A DNA stretch of 64,000 nt, from the NCBI GenBank assembly GCA_016788785.1, contig JAEUSM010000016.1, positions 83,548 through 147,547 on the forward strand, in the 5' to 3' direction. Under the pieces are notes generated by a model, which made no database searches, had not been told where the DNA came from, and saw nothing but the letters and a program-made list of their open reading frames with translations. Positions 45,241 through 54,019 of the stretch are shown here, piece after piece (position 1 is the stretch's first letter; each line of letters opens with the position of its first letter). The translations under genes were made by a program, and so were the position numbers. This DNA is from Candidatus Kapaibacterium sp. Lineage in GTDB: Bacteria > Bacteroidota > Ignavibacteria > Kapaibacteriales > JAEUSM01.

Positions 45241-48200
45241 ATGAACAATACCTCTACTATTGGATTTATTCAAATAGAAATACAGGATTTTGACCAATTA
45301 TATATTAATAAGATTTCTCAAGGAATTGAGAAAATGTTTAATGTAGATTCTAAAGAACTTGTTGGGAAAAGTTTACAAGAATGTTCTTCACACAATAGCA
45401 ATTTTTCCAGTTTTTTACTGAAAGAATTAGAAAATTCATACAAAAGTCTTATTTCTCATTCTGAATCATTTAATTTTGAAACTTCTTTTATTGATACAAC
45501 ATTACAACAAAAATATCTTTGCCATTTAACCCTACACCAAAAAAATAAACAGACGAGTCAATTATTTGATGTTACTGTCATTAATGTTTCTGTTCAAAGT
45601 AAGAATATGTTTATTCTCGAAGAAATATTAGAAAAAACATCGAGAGTTGTTGGGAAAGAGTTTTTTGATGCAGTAGTAATGCTCTTTTATGATTTTTTTG
45701 GAGTTACTGCTTCATATATTGGTTTTTTCACCCAAAATAATACTAAGAATTTTCTATATTCCTTTGCTAAAAATGGGAGACTTTCTAATGAAATTGAAAT
45801 AGATTTAGCTGGGACAGCTTGTGAATTAGTATTACAAAAAGGTGAAGTTACGATTGAATCAGAAATTGAAAAACATATAAAACCTCCAATAGAGCCATTA
45901 TCATTCAAACGCGAAGCCTTTATTGGTCAGCCTATTACTAATCACTTAGGAGATTCAGTCGGTATTATTGGCATTCAACATGAGACAAAAATTCAAGATA
46001 CATCTTTGATACGTAGCATAATGCGTATTTTAGCACCTCGAACTTACGCTGAACACTCTAGACTTTCTGCTCATGAATTATTGGTAGATAAAAATCGATA
46101 CTATCAGTATATATTAGAAAATATTTCTTCTGCAATAATTGCTACCAATGATGAAGGAATCATTCAAAATGTTACAAATTCAGTCACTCAACTTTTACAT
46201 TTGCCTTTACACATTATTTTAGGAAATTCAATTGGAACGGTATTTACATTAGAAAAACAACTATTTGAACAGTCATTTTTCTTTAAAATTCTCATCGCAA
46301 ATATAAATACACCCATTGTTGCCAAAGTTGTAACTAAAAACCCATTAATCTCTGAATTGATATTTGAAACAAAAGAATTTCAATTTGAATCCGGTAAAAA
46401 AGAGTATATTTTTACTATAAAAGAAACTACTAACACAAATGTAGTTGCTCCAGAAGTAAAAGATTTAGAATATTTCGTTCGTGAAGCAAAAATATTAGCA
46501 CTACGTACTATACTTCTTGAACTTCAACAAACCCAAACTAAAAACCCTCTGGAGAACATTGATCGTTGCTTACAAATAGTTTCTAAAACTTTATCTGTTG
46601 AATATTCTGGATATTGGTCTACAATCGAGAAAGGTTTGAAATGTGAGCGATTCTATGAGGTATTAGAGTCTAAATTCAATTCAAATCTTGAAGGTTTCAC
46701 TCTGCATGAACCCGAGTATAGCGACTATCTTCAATATTTTCGGAAATTGAAAGAACCTTCCGTCATTTATGATGTTTACACGAACCCAGTTATAAAAGTA
46801 TTTAAAAACTACTTTCTACAATTTGGGATTGAGTTTATGGTTGAGATTCCAATTTGGATTAATGGAGAGTTAAAGGGAATGTTTTGCGTTGAAGGAAAGG
46901 ATTCTTCACGTCGTTTTGAAGAATATGAAATAGCATTTTTGAGTGCAGTTTCACTCATAATTTCTCAGGGATTACATCAAAGTATATCTTCAAATAATTC
47001 TCTAAAAAAAGAAAAATTACAGGAACAACTTCTTTTTGCTTTTCACTCTATACAATTACCAATCATCATTATAAATACAAAAAAGCTAAACATACTTGAT
47101 GTCAACGAATCTTGGGCAAATGCTTTCAATTATCACAAAGATGCTATTATTGGATTTTCATTGCATGAAATTAATTTTTTCCGTTTTTGTTCATTATACG
47201 AACAATCCGAAATAGAGGCTATTTTCTCTTCAGAAATTGCCTTGAAACAGCAATCATTGACATTCATAGATCACCGAAATAATAAATTCTCATTTTTAAT
47301 TACATCAACATTATTTTCTGTTAATGATGATTCACTTGCATTGTTTTGTTTTCAACCCTTTGAAACTGCGAAATCGCTTCCAATCAATAATGGAAGTAAT
47401 GAGCAACTTAATTCTCAAATTTTACATAACGAAGTTCAAACAGATTCTGACGAAAAAATAGTTGATTTTTCATTCGAATCACTATATGAACAAATTTTGA
47501 TCACATTCACTTCGTTAATTGAAACAAAAAATCTATCGTTTTCTTTCTTTGTAGAAGAAAACATCAAAAGTCTCATAGTCTCAAAAAGTAAAGAAGTTCA
47601 AAGTATTCTCAATGAGCTTTTGAAAAATGCGTTTGACAATACTGATAAAGGATTTATTTCATTTTCATTATCACATAAAACTCAGAATGAAGGGATAGAT
47701 TTACTGGTAGTAGAAGTAAAAGATAGCGGGATTGGAATGAGTGAAGAACTGGTGAACGACATTATTACCTCCTTTTCTCAAATCAATAAACACAAAGATT
47801 CTGGTCTAACATCTGTTCGAGATGTAGTTGCTTCTTTAGAGGGTATCATATCTATCGATAGCTTGCCAAACGTAGGTACAACCGTAATTATTGAAATTCC
47901 ACTTGTTTCAATTGCGAACTTTGAAGAAATAACGTATTTAGTAAAGACAGGTTCTTCTGTTGAATATCCAGAAACATCAATGAATATTACTGACAAAATG
48001 ATTCTACTTCAAAGAAATCTATTGATTAATTCAGATACAATTGAAAAACTTCTTTCTCATTTTGGAGCATTAAATTATTATACTCATTCTATTCAGGAAA
48101 CAAAAGAAGTGTCTGAGTTTATTCATTTTGACTGTATATTATTACTTTTAGACAGTTGGAATGAAGATGATATTTCTTTGTTGAATGCAATTCAAGAACA

Positions 48201-48381
48201 AACAATCAATACTACAACACCAATTATAGTTATAACCTCTTCACAGAATGGAAATTTACCAATGTTACAAACAGTAGCAATTGAAATTATTCCATTTTCA
48301 TCGTCTACAAATGAGTTAATGGAAACTCTTGAAATACTCTTTCCCATTGAAGAAAAAGAACAAGTAGAAAATTTAGACTAA
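45241..48381 (+). CDS. Large GAF/PAS sensor with degenerate histidine-kinase and receiver-like domains
   Basis: 1046 aa, no TM helices. Order as read: an N-terminal PAS-like segment (about 10-110), GAF-like domain (about 120-270), PAS (about 285-395), a second GAF (about 420-590), a PAS (about 595-700), a HATPase-like domain (about 745-895) and a receiver-like C-terminus (about 920-1035). The HATPase keeps an N box (NELLKNAFDNT) and G1 (DSGIGM), but G2 is altered (DSGLTSVRDVV). I see no HisKA H-box with a His before it. The receiver-like part has IIPFSSS where KPFS is usual, so the conserved Lys is lost. It probably senses and signals by non-canonical means. It follows the GNAT gene by 81 bp. 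Confidence 0.75.
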   Translation: MNNTSTIGFIQIEIQDFDQLYINKISQGIEKMFNVDSKELVGKSLQECSSHNSNFSSFLLKELENSYKSLISHSESFNFETSFIDTTLQQKYLCHLTLHQKNKQTSQLFDVTVINVSVQSKNMFILEEILEKTSRVVGKEFFDAVVMLFYDFFGVTASYIGFFTQNNTKNFLYSFAKNGRLSNEIEIDLAGTACELVLQKGEVTIESEIEKHIKPPIEPLSFKREAFIGQPITNHLGDSVGIIGIQHETKIQDTSLIRSIMRILAPRTYAEHSRLSAHELLVDKNRYYQYILENISSAIIATNDEGIIQNVTNSVTQLLHLPLHIILGNSIGTVFTLEKQLFEQSFFFKILIANINTPIVAKVVTKNPLISELIFETKEFQFESGKKEYIFTIKETTNTNVVAPEVKDLEYFVREAKILALRTILLELQQTQTKNPLENIDRCLQIVSKTLSVEYSGYWSTIEKGLKCERFYEVLESKFNSNLEGFTLHEPEYSDYLQYFRKLKEPSVIYDVYTNPVIKVFKNYFLQFGIEFMVEIPIWINGELKGMFCVEGKDSSRRFEEYEIAFLSAVSLIISQGLHQSISSNNSLKKEKLQEQLLFAFHSIQLPIIIINTKKLNILDVNESWANAFNYHKDAIIGFSLHEINFFRFCSLYEQSEIEAIFSSEIALKQQSLTFIDHRNNKFSFLITSTLFSVNDDSLALFCFQPFETAKSLPINNGSNEQLNSQILHNEVQTDSDEKIVDFSFESLYEQILITFTSLIETKNLSFSFFVEENIKSLIVSKSKEVQSILNELLKNAFDNTDKGFISFSLSHKTQNEGIDLLVVEVKDSGIGMSEELVNDIITSFSQINKHKDSGLTSVRDVVASLEGIISIDSLPNVGTTVIIEIPLVSIANFEEITYLVKTGSSVEYPETSMNITDKMILLQRNLLINSDTIEKLLSHFGALNYYTHSIQETKEVSEFIHFDCILLLLDSWNEDDISLLNAIQEQTINTTTPIIVITSSQNGNLPMLQTVAIEIIPFSSSTNELMETLEILFPIEEKEQVENLD

Positions 48382-48383
48382 TA

Positions 48384-49064
48384 CTAACGTGCTTTAGAAA
48401 ATACAACAAAATCTTGTTCATACTTTGGTGAAAACTCTGTTGGATGAACAAATTGATTTTTTACAAACATTCGCATTGCATGACGAAGTGTGAATCGGGG
48501 ACTAATTCTTTGCAAACCAGAAAGATAGATACAACTTTTGGGGTCTATTGTCAACGAACCATCACTACATATTACTGTCTTTTGAGTTATCTCTTTTCTA
48601 ATAAACTCTTCATCGACTAAGTGAACTTCATTTATTGGAGTAGCATCTGGTAAAAATCGTTGCGAATAATATACATCTTTATGCGAACGACTATATGCCA
48701 GAATGGAATCAGCACCAAAACTCAACGCAACTTCATCTCCAGCAGATGCCATAGCAGAAAGAGTAGGTACTGCAATTAACTTAGGTGAATTGTTAAAACA
48801 AAGCCCCTTTGCGAAAGAGGCTCCTATTCGTAAACCAGTAAATGAACCAGGTCCTGCAGAAACTGCAATTGCATCCAAATCAGTGACTGCTAACGAAGAA
48901 TCTTCTAAAATGCGTTTTGTTAAATTCGCCAAAAATTCATCGTGAACAGTTTTGTGAATATAGGTGTACTCTGCTCGAAGACTATTATCAACAACTAATG
49001 CAACTCCACACGTTTTCCCACTTGTTTCGATTGCAAGAATTGTTGGATTGTTCTTACTATCCAT
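48384..49064 (-). CDS. tsaB: tRNA t6A biosynthesis protein TsaB
   Basis: 226 aa of the ASKHA fold. ILAIETSGKTCGVALV at the N-terminus and DAIAVSAGPGSFTGLRIGASFAKGLCF are TsaB signatures. TsaB is the scaffold subunit that, with TsaD and TsaE, transfers threonylcarbamoyl to A37 of tRNAs. It lacks the metal-binding histidine pair of TsaD, as expected. Its ATG overlaps the thioesterase stop codon (TAATG). Confidence 0.93.
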   Translation of the reverse strand: MDSKNNPTILAIETSGKTCGVALVVDNSLRAEYTYIHKTVHDEFLANLTKRILEDSSLAVTDLDAIAVSAGPGSFTGLRIGASFAKGLCFNNSPKLIAVPTLSAMASAGDEVALSFGADSILAYSRSHKDVYYSQRFLPDATPINEVHLVDEEFIRKEITQKTVICSDGSLTIDPKSCIYLSGLQRISPRFTLRHAMRMFVKNQFVHPTEFSPKYEQDFVVFSKAR

Positions 49065-49570
49065 TAAATTCTTGGGTCGTAATCAAATTCACCAATCGCT
49101 GCCGATTCAAACGTTGTAAATAAATCTCTATATGAATCTTGTATACGGGTTGGTTGATGAGTAGCAGGATTCAAATGCACCATAACAGTTGAAGAGCGTA
49201 CAATCAGCTCTTTGTCTTCATATAATCGAATAATTTGCTCAAACCCGACAGAGGAATTATTGACAAATTTCATTTTTGTTAAAACTTCATATTCGTCATC
49301 AAATTCAGCAGCATAGTAATAATCTATATCTGTATGAGCAACAACAAAACGATGTTTTGAAACAAAGGTTTGTTTGTCAATCGGTATCCCAATTGCTCTG
49401 AAGTATTCAACGCGAGCAGCTTCTAACCAATATAGATAAATTGCATTGTGAACAATTCCTTGTCTATCAACATCATAGGTACGTACACGAGATCGAATGA
49501 TGTGTTTGAATGTTGCTAACTGTTCTTCTGTTATTGGTGCAGGTTTTGTTGGTAATGGGTTAGTATCCAT
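49064..49570 (-). CDS. Hotdog-fold acyl-CoA thioesterase (4HBT/YbgC-type)
   Basis: 168 aa. The hotdog signature is RVRTYDVDRQGIVHNAIYLYWLEAARVEYFRAIGIP; the Asp in YDVD corresponds to the catalytic residue of 4-hydroxybenzoyl-CoA thioesterase/YbgC enzymes. A later FDDEYEVLTKMKFVNNSSVGFEQII strand pattern completes the fold. It hydrolyses an acyl-CoA or acyl-ACP in the cytoplasm, with the substrate undetermined. It is coupled to tsaB by TAATG. Confidence 0.9.
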   Translation of the reverse strand: MDTNPLPTKPAPITEEQLATFKHIIRSRVRTYDVDRQGIVHNAIYLYWLEAARVEYFRAIGIPIDKQTFVSKHRFVVAHTDIDYYYAAEFDDEYEVLTKMKFVNNSSVGFEQIIRLYEDKELIVRSSTVMVHLNPATHQPTRIQDSYRDLFTTFESAAIGEFDYDPRI

Positions 49571-49601
49571 AAGTATATTTGAGTAAATTGACTATAACTA
49601 G

Positions 49602-50492
49602 TTATTTCTTTTCTGAAGCTTCACGATATCGAGTTCCGTTTGATGGATCTAAATAGAGTAATTTGTTGAACAAATCTTTTTGTTCATATCCGGTAAACAA
49701 ATCTACTAATTCTATTGCTTTTGCATCAAAAAACAATTGTAGCAAAGCACTATTTCCAGAAAGTTTGTTTCGTTTAAAATGTGCTAAAGTAGATATTGTT
49801 GTTTCAATATTACGTAAAGCTATTTTTCTATCTATTTGCAAAGAGTCCATTCCATCAACATGATAATAATAAATCTCTTTTCGAAAATCTTCAAACCGTA
49901 TATTATTAAGTTCATTAGCGATATTGAACTTATTCACTATTCCAGGTTCTGAGGTTTGTGGGAAACCTAATGCATTGTTAGAGCTTGCAATATTCGCAAT
50001 TAGACTCATCTTTGCAAAAGCTTTCGAACCATCTAATTGACCATAACTATCCAGTTCGTAGCCAATTGCCATTAACGCATAAAAATCAATAATACTTGAA
50101 AACGGGTCGTATCTATTCGGTTGGTAAGTGATATTTGCATTTAATTGGTAAGGAAAACTCCACTCTTGATCTACAATTCGTAACATTGGAGAAAAGGAGC
50201 CACCATCAATCATTCGAGAAGTATTGAGAACCAATCGAGCTTGATAATTATTCCCTTGACGACCTGTTATAAATATTTGAATATCAAAAGGTATTGGATC
50301 TCCTTCCCACGAATCCATATACCGCTGATTTTTGAGATATTGCGTCAAATCACTTTGCAACGTTTGAAGGCTAACACGTTGATCTTGTGGTAAAAATTCC
50401 ATATTTACCGTGACACTTGGCTTTAGTTCTTGTGATGTGAGTAATAAAACGTTTGCAAATACTACACAAATGACTTGAATTAGAAACTTCAT
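49602..50492 (-). CDS. DUF4835 exported protein, PorD-like T9SS factor
   Basis: 296 aa from ATG 50492 with a signal peptide (FLIQVICVVFANVLLLTS). Upstream in-frame codons to 50630 were rejected because they precede this signal. The DUF4835 core has WEGDPIPFDIQIFITG, the SPMLRIVDQEWSFPYQLN strand set and FDPF-like YDPFSSIIDFYALMAIGYELD. DUF4835 proteins have been annotated as the type IX secretion protein PorD; I use that as an inference. It fits the several T9SS cargo proteins nearby. Confidence 0.8.
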   Translation of the reverse strand: MKFLIQVICVVFANVLLLTSQELKPSVTVNMEFLPQDQRVSLQTLQSDLTQYLKNQRYMDSWEGDPIPFDIQIFITGRQGNNYQARLVLNTSRMIDGGSFSPMLRIVDQEWSFPYQLNANITYQPNRYDPFSSIIDFYALMAIGYELDSYGQLDGSKAFAKMSLIANIASSNNALGFPQTSEPGIVNKFNIANELNNIRFEDFRKEIYYYHVDGMDSLQIDRKIALRNIETTISTLAHFKRNKLSGNSALLQLFFDAKAIELVDLFTGYEQKDLFNKLLYLDPSNGTRYREASEKK

Positions 50493-50554
50493 TTTTTGTT
50501 TTATATTATGGAACAATCTATTGATATATAACGCACAAAGTGCATTTGTGGTGT

Positions 50555-52015
50555 TCAAGCAAATTTTTTGTGAGAAAACAAGGTTGTAATTCGTTCTGTC
50601 AGTTCTAAAGCATCTACATTTCCTAAACACGAAATCGTACTTTTACTTCCGAGAAACGAAGCAGTATCGACCGTTATAACCGCTATATGCCAAAATTTCA
50701 AAAAAATTGACTGTCTGTATTCAACAGTTTGCACTTTTCTGAGGGGAATAATTGTCACTATTGTTGAATAGAACCCTCGTTGAATTGCGATATAGGTTTC
50801 ATTGACGTCAAATTTTCGTTTTTTTACGGAAACAAACATAATTCCAATGAATAGCACCCCAAATATAGCACCCAATAAAAACCATTGACTTAGAAATATG
50901 CTTAGTAAAATACTCGGTGTTATAATCAAAGTACTTCCTTGAGAAACATAACGATAAAACGTTGAAGATGCTACTTTTTCTTTCGGTTTTTCGCTTTGGA
51001 ATCCTAACAAAACATCAGTAAACTCTTTTACATTTTCATTTCGAATGAGTGGAATAATCGTTGAAGATAGTTGTTGTGCCTCTCGAATTCCTGCGGTATA
51101 AATGTGAATAGTCGAATAACCAAATAATTTGAGCAATGGGTTTGTACTTATGCTTACAGCTTGGATTCGACGTAATGGTATTGTAGTATTAAATCGAACA
51201 AACAAACCTGATTGAATAACTACAGTTTTGTTAACCTTAACAGCTTTAAAATGGAAATATTTATTAAAATTAAGCAACAAACCTAACAACCAAGAAGCAA
51301 TTATTGAAGCAAAAAACACCCCTGCAATAGCTAATGCCACTAAAAAGGGAGATGTTTGTTTAATAAAATTTTGTTCTATTTGGTCTTTAGTTATTGTTAT
51401 TACTGAATCAGGAAATAAGGTGTAAAGATATTGAAACGCTATAAATACAAAAACAAAAAATATTGGTGAAAACTGAAAACAGGCAACAAGCCAAGTTTCC
51501 TTAGTTGAAAGTGAATGAAGAACATCTTCTGCATTTTCATCTCCTTCTAAGACTTTGCTTTCGGTTTGTTCACCATATTTATGACTTAAAATATACGAAC
51601 GGATTTCATTCGCATTTTTTAATGATACGAATTCTAAAGAACCCTCAGTACCTGTTCCACCAGCTGTTTCGATGGTTACTTTTGCAATACGAAACAAACG
51701 TTGTAGAAAACTTTGCGTTATGGCAACATTCTGTATACGTTCAATGGGAATAGACCTTCGTTGACGTGAAAAAATTCCCGTTGCAAGGTAAAATTCTGTA
51801 GGAGTAATTCTGTAGGTAATGAAAAAATAGGACACAAAGAATGCATAGAACACCAACAATCCTAAAGCAAAATTGATAAGAAAGAAAAACCATTCTTCCG
51901 AAGATCTTGTAGCAATGTAATAGGAAAATGCCAATGAAGGAAGATTAGCTATTATTCTATAACCTATTGTGAGTGGATGGAGTTTTCTATCAACTTCAAA
52001 ATGTTGCTCGCTCAT
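50555..52015 (-). CDS. Bacterial PH-domain (bPH2) membrane protein, YdbT-like
   Basis: 486 aa. Three bPH2 domains, each introduced by TM pairs: YRITPTEFYLATGIFSRQRRSIPIERIQNVAITQSFLQRLF, VKVNKTVVIQSGLFVRFNTTIPLRRIQAVSISTNPLLKLFG, and RKFDVNETYIAIQRGFYSTIVTIIPLRKVQTVEYRQSIF. This is the three-domain YdbT architecture. The function is unclear; in Bacillus ydbST is linked to envelope stress and antimicrobial resistance. It overlaps the YdbS-like gene by 4 bp (ATGA). Confidence 0.88.
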   Translation of the reverse strand: MSEQHFEVDRKLHPLTIGYRIIANLPSLAFSYYIATRSSEEWFFFLINFALGLLVFYAFFVSYFFITYRITPTEFYLATGIFSRQRRSIPIERIQNVAITQSFLQRLFRIAKVTIETAGGTGTEGSLEFVSLKNANEIRSYILSHKYGEQTESKVLEGDENAEDVLHSLSTKETWLVACFQFSPIFFVFVFIAFQYLYTLFPDSVITITKDQIEQNFIKQTSPFLVALAIAGVFFASIIASWLLGLLLNFNKYFHFKAVKVNKTVVIQSGLFVRFNTTIPLRRIQAVSISTNPLLKLFGYSTIHIYTAGIREAQQLSSTIIPLIRNENVKEFTDVLLGFQSEKPKEKVASSTFYRYVSQGSTLIITPSILLSIFLSQWFLLGAIFGVLFIGIMFVSVKKRKFDVNETYIAIQRGFYSTIVTIIPLRKVQTVEYRQSIFLKFWHIAVITVDTASFLGSKSTISCLGNVDALELTERITTLFSHKKFA

Positions 52016-52488
52016 AGAATATCTTCATTCTGAACGTTTTTTAACACATCTCGTAACTGATCGGCAAATTCTACTTCCAAACCGGGAATGATTATATCAG
52101 CACCACGACTTCCTGCAGTATAAATCACTAACCGAGCTAAACCAAACATTCGCTCAAATATTCCTTGCGAAACATCTAAATGCTGAATTCGAGTACGAGG
52201 AGCCACAGTTCGAATCTTTGTCAAAACACCACGTTCGATATACAGTTCATTATCGCGAATTTCGTATTTCCAGTAATGATATGATAAAAATGGGAATACT
52301 ATGCCAATGATACTCATTCCTATGAACACCATAAATGCTACAAATCCATGAATGAACAAAATGGAATCGTCAAATCGGAACATTCTGGTTAGCTCGTAAA
52401 ACAAAACACCCATACTGACCAATATACTCAAAAGTAAGTTCTTAAGAATCCATATTCCTTTTATTCGAGGGTCTAAACGGTACATCAT
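52012..52488 (-). CDS. Bacterial PH-domain (bPH2) membrane protein, YdbS-like
   Basis: 158 aa. Two N-terminal TM helices (LLLSILVSMGVLFYEL and GFVAFMVFIGMSIIGIVFPFLS) precede one bPH2 domain: YEIRDNELYIERGVLTKIRTVAPRTRIQHLDVSQGIFERMFGLARLVIYTAG. The order ydbS-ydbT and 4-bp overlaps on both sides, with murD upstream and the YdbT-like gene downstream, imply one operon. Confidence 0.88.
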   Translation of the reverse strand: MMYRLDPRIKGIWILKNLLLSILVSMGVLFYELTRMFRFDDSILFIHGFVAFMVFIGMSIIGIVFPFLSYHYWKYEIRDNELYIERGVLTKIRTVAPRTRIQHLDVSQGIFERMFGLARLVIYTAGSRGADIIIPGLEVEFADQLRDVLKNVQNEDIL

Positions 52489-53813
52489 AGAGCATTCACA
52501 ATTAGTTTATAAACAGTACCACGATGTTCATAGTTATCGAACATATCGAACGATTTGCAAGCTGGAGAAAACAAGACCACGTCACCATCATTCGCTATAG
52601 ATGAAGCGTAGTTGACTGCTTTTTCCAACGAAGTACATTGTTTAACGTCAAAAGTACTAAAATGACTTGCAATTGCATCTGATTCTTCACCAATAGCAAC
52701 AATAGTTCGAACATTTTTGGTAATGTCAGTTGTCAACATATCGTACTTGTTATTATCACCACGTCCTCCAGCAATCCAAATTATGGGAGCCTCGTAAGAA
52801 GTGAGAGCATATTTCGTCGAATCAACATTCGTAGCTTTCGAATCGTTGACATAACGAACTCCATTTCGAGTACGTACTAATTCCAAACGATGCTCAACTC
52901 CTTGGAAGGTTTGTAACCCCTTGGCAATTTTCGAAATACTTATTCCTGCTTTACGTGCTATTAGTGCTGCAGCCATAGAGTTGTAACAATTGTGTATACC
53001 AGGCAATCCCAATTCTGAACGCAAAATGCAATGAATTCTAGAGCCATTTTCGGTGAAATACAGTTTTTCTTCATCACCAAACATCCCAAATTCAGGTTCA
53101 ATTTGCATAGAAAACGAACCTACATTCGATTGGATAGTTTCACTTGGAACGGTAGTGCTATCATCAAAATTATAGATATATTCTGAATTTCGTTGTTGAT
53201 GTTCATAAATTCGATGTTTTGCTTTTATATACGCTTCCATTGTTCCATGATAGGACAAATGATCTTCGGTCATATTCAAAATTGTAGCAATTTTTGGTGA
53301 AAAAGTCTGTATTCTATCTAATTGATAACTGCTTGTCTCAATAATAAGCCAAGTTTTCTCATCTAATCCTTCGTAAACCAATTGTGATAGAGGCACTCCA
53401 ATATTTCCACATGCAATAGACGGTACTCCAGCAGTTTCAAAAAGATGGTGTATTAATGCTGTTGTGGTGGTTTTTCCATTTGTACCAGTAATTGCTACAA
53501 TGGGATTAGAAATTTGTTGTGATGCAAATTCTAATTCGCTGATGATTGGTATGCGTCTAATTTCGGCACTTCGCAATAAATCACTTGTTGGAGGTACGCC
53601 TGGTGAGACAACTAACAAGTCTGTATTTGATAATACTCCGTCAGAATGTCCATCAAATTCATAATCGATTGAATGTTCTATTAGAACTGAAACTGCAGAA
53701 GAAAACTTCTCAAGATTCCCTTTTTCTGTCAAAAAAACAGAATGTCCCAATTTTTTCGCTAAAAGAGCAGCACTAACCCCACTTTTCCCTGCCCCAACAA
53801 CCGTTATTTGCAT
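52485..53813 (-). CDS. murD: UDP-N-acetylmuramoylalanine-D-glutamate ligase
   Basis: 442 aa. The Rossmann N-terminal domain (ITVVGAGKSGVSAALLAKKLG) and the Mur ligase ATP-binding P-loop (AITGTNGKTTTTALIHHLF) are followed by the NMTEDHLSYHGTMEAYIKAKHRIY motif. The C-terminal domain has VNDSKATNVDSTKYALTSY and IWIAGGRGDNNKYD. It adds D-Glu to UDP-MurNAc-L-Ala in cytoplasmic peptidoglycan synthesis. Unusually, no other mur/dcw gene is near; it leads the PH-domain pair, overlapping the YdbS-like gene by 4 bp. Confidence 0.95.
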   Translation of the reverse strand: MQITVVGAGKSGVSAALLAKKLGHSVFLTEKGNLEKFSSAVSVLIEHSIDYEFDGHSDGVLSNTDLLVVSPGVPPTSDLLRSAEIRRIPIISELEFASQQISNPIVAITGTNGKTTTTALIHHLFETAGVPSIACGNIGVPLSQLVYEGLDEKTWLIIETSSYQLDRIQTFSPKIATILNMTEDHLSYHGTMEAYIKAKHRIYEHQQRNSEYIYNFDDSTTVPSETIQSNVGSFSMQIEPEFGMFGDEEKLYFTENGSRIHCILRSELGLPGIHNCYNSMAAALIARKAGISISKIAKGLQTFQGVEHRLELVRTRNGVRYVNDSKATNVDSTKYALTSYEAPIIWIAGGRGDNNKYDMLTTDITKNVRTIVAIGEESDAIASHFSTFDVKQCTSLEKAVNYASSIANDGDVVLFSPACKSFDMFDNYEHRGTVYKLIVNAL

Positions 53814-53924
53814 ACTTTTCTACTATACTGATGTTTTAAACTCCAACGCAATGACGAATGTAGGATTGAATTGTTTATATGGGGATTCTCTATGGTATTA
53901 GTTTATAAATTCAATTGCCTCACA

Positions 53925-54015
53925 CTATGGCTGAATCTTCTCAACTGAGACGTAGCAAGCTACGTAACTACAAAATGAGGAAAACGGTCAGGTTTCCCAC
54001 TTGAGGGGAACTTAT
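53925..54015. repeat. Degenerate repeat remnants between the cyclase operon and murD
   Basis: ACGTAGC-AA-GCTACGT hairpin at 53950-53965 (a GAGACG... family relative) and a CCCACTTGAGGGGAA fragment near 53995-54010. The rest of the 53814-54019 gap is A/T-rich with nothing recognisable. Confidence 0.55.
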
Positions 54016-54019
54016 CTTC

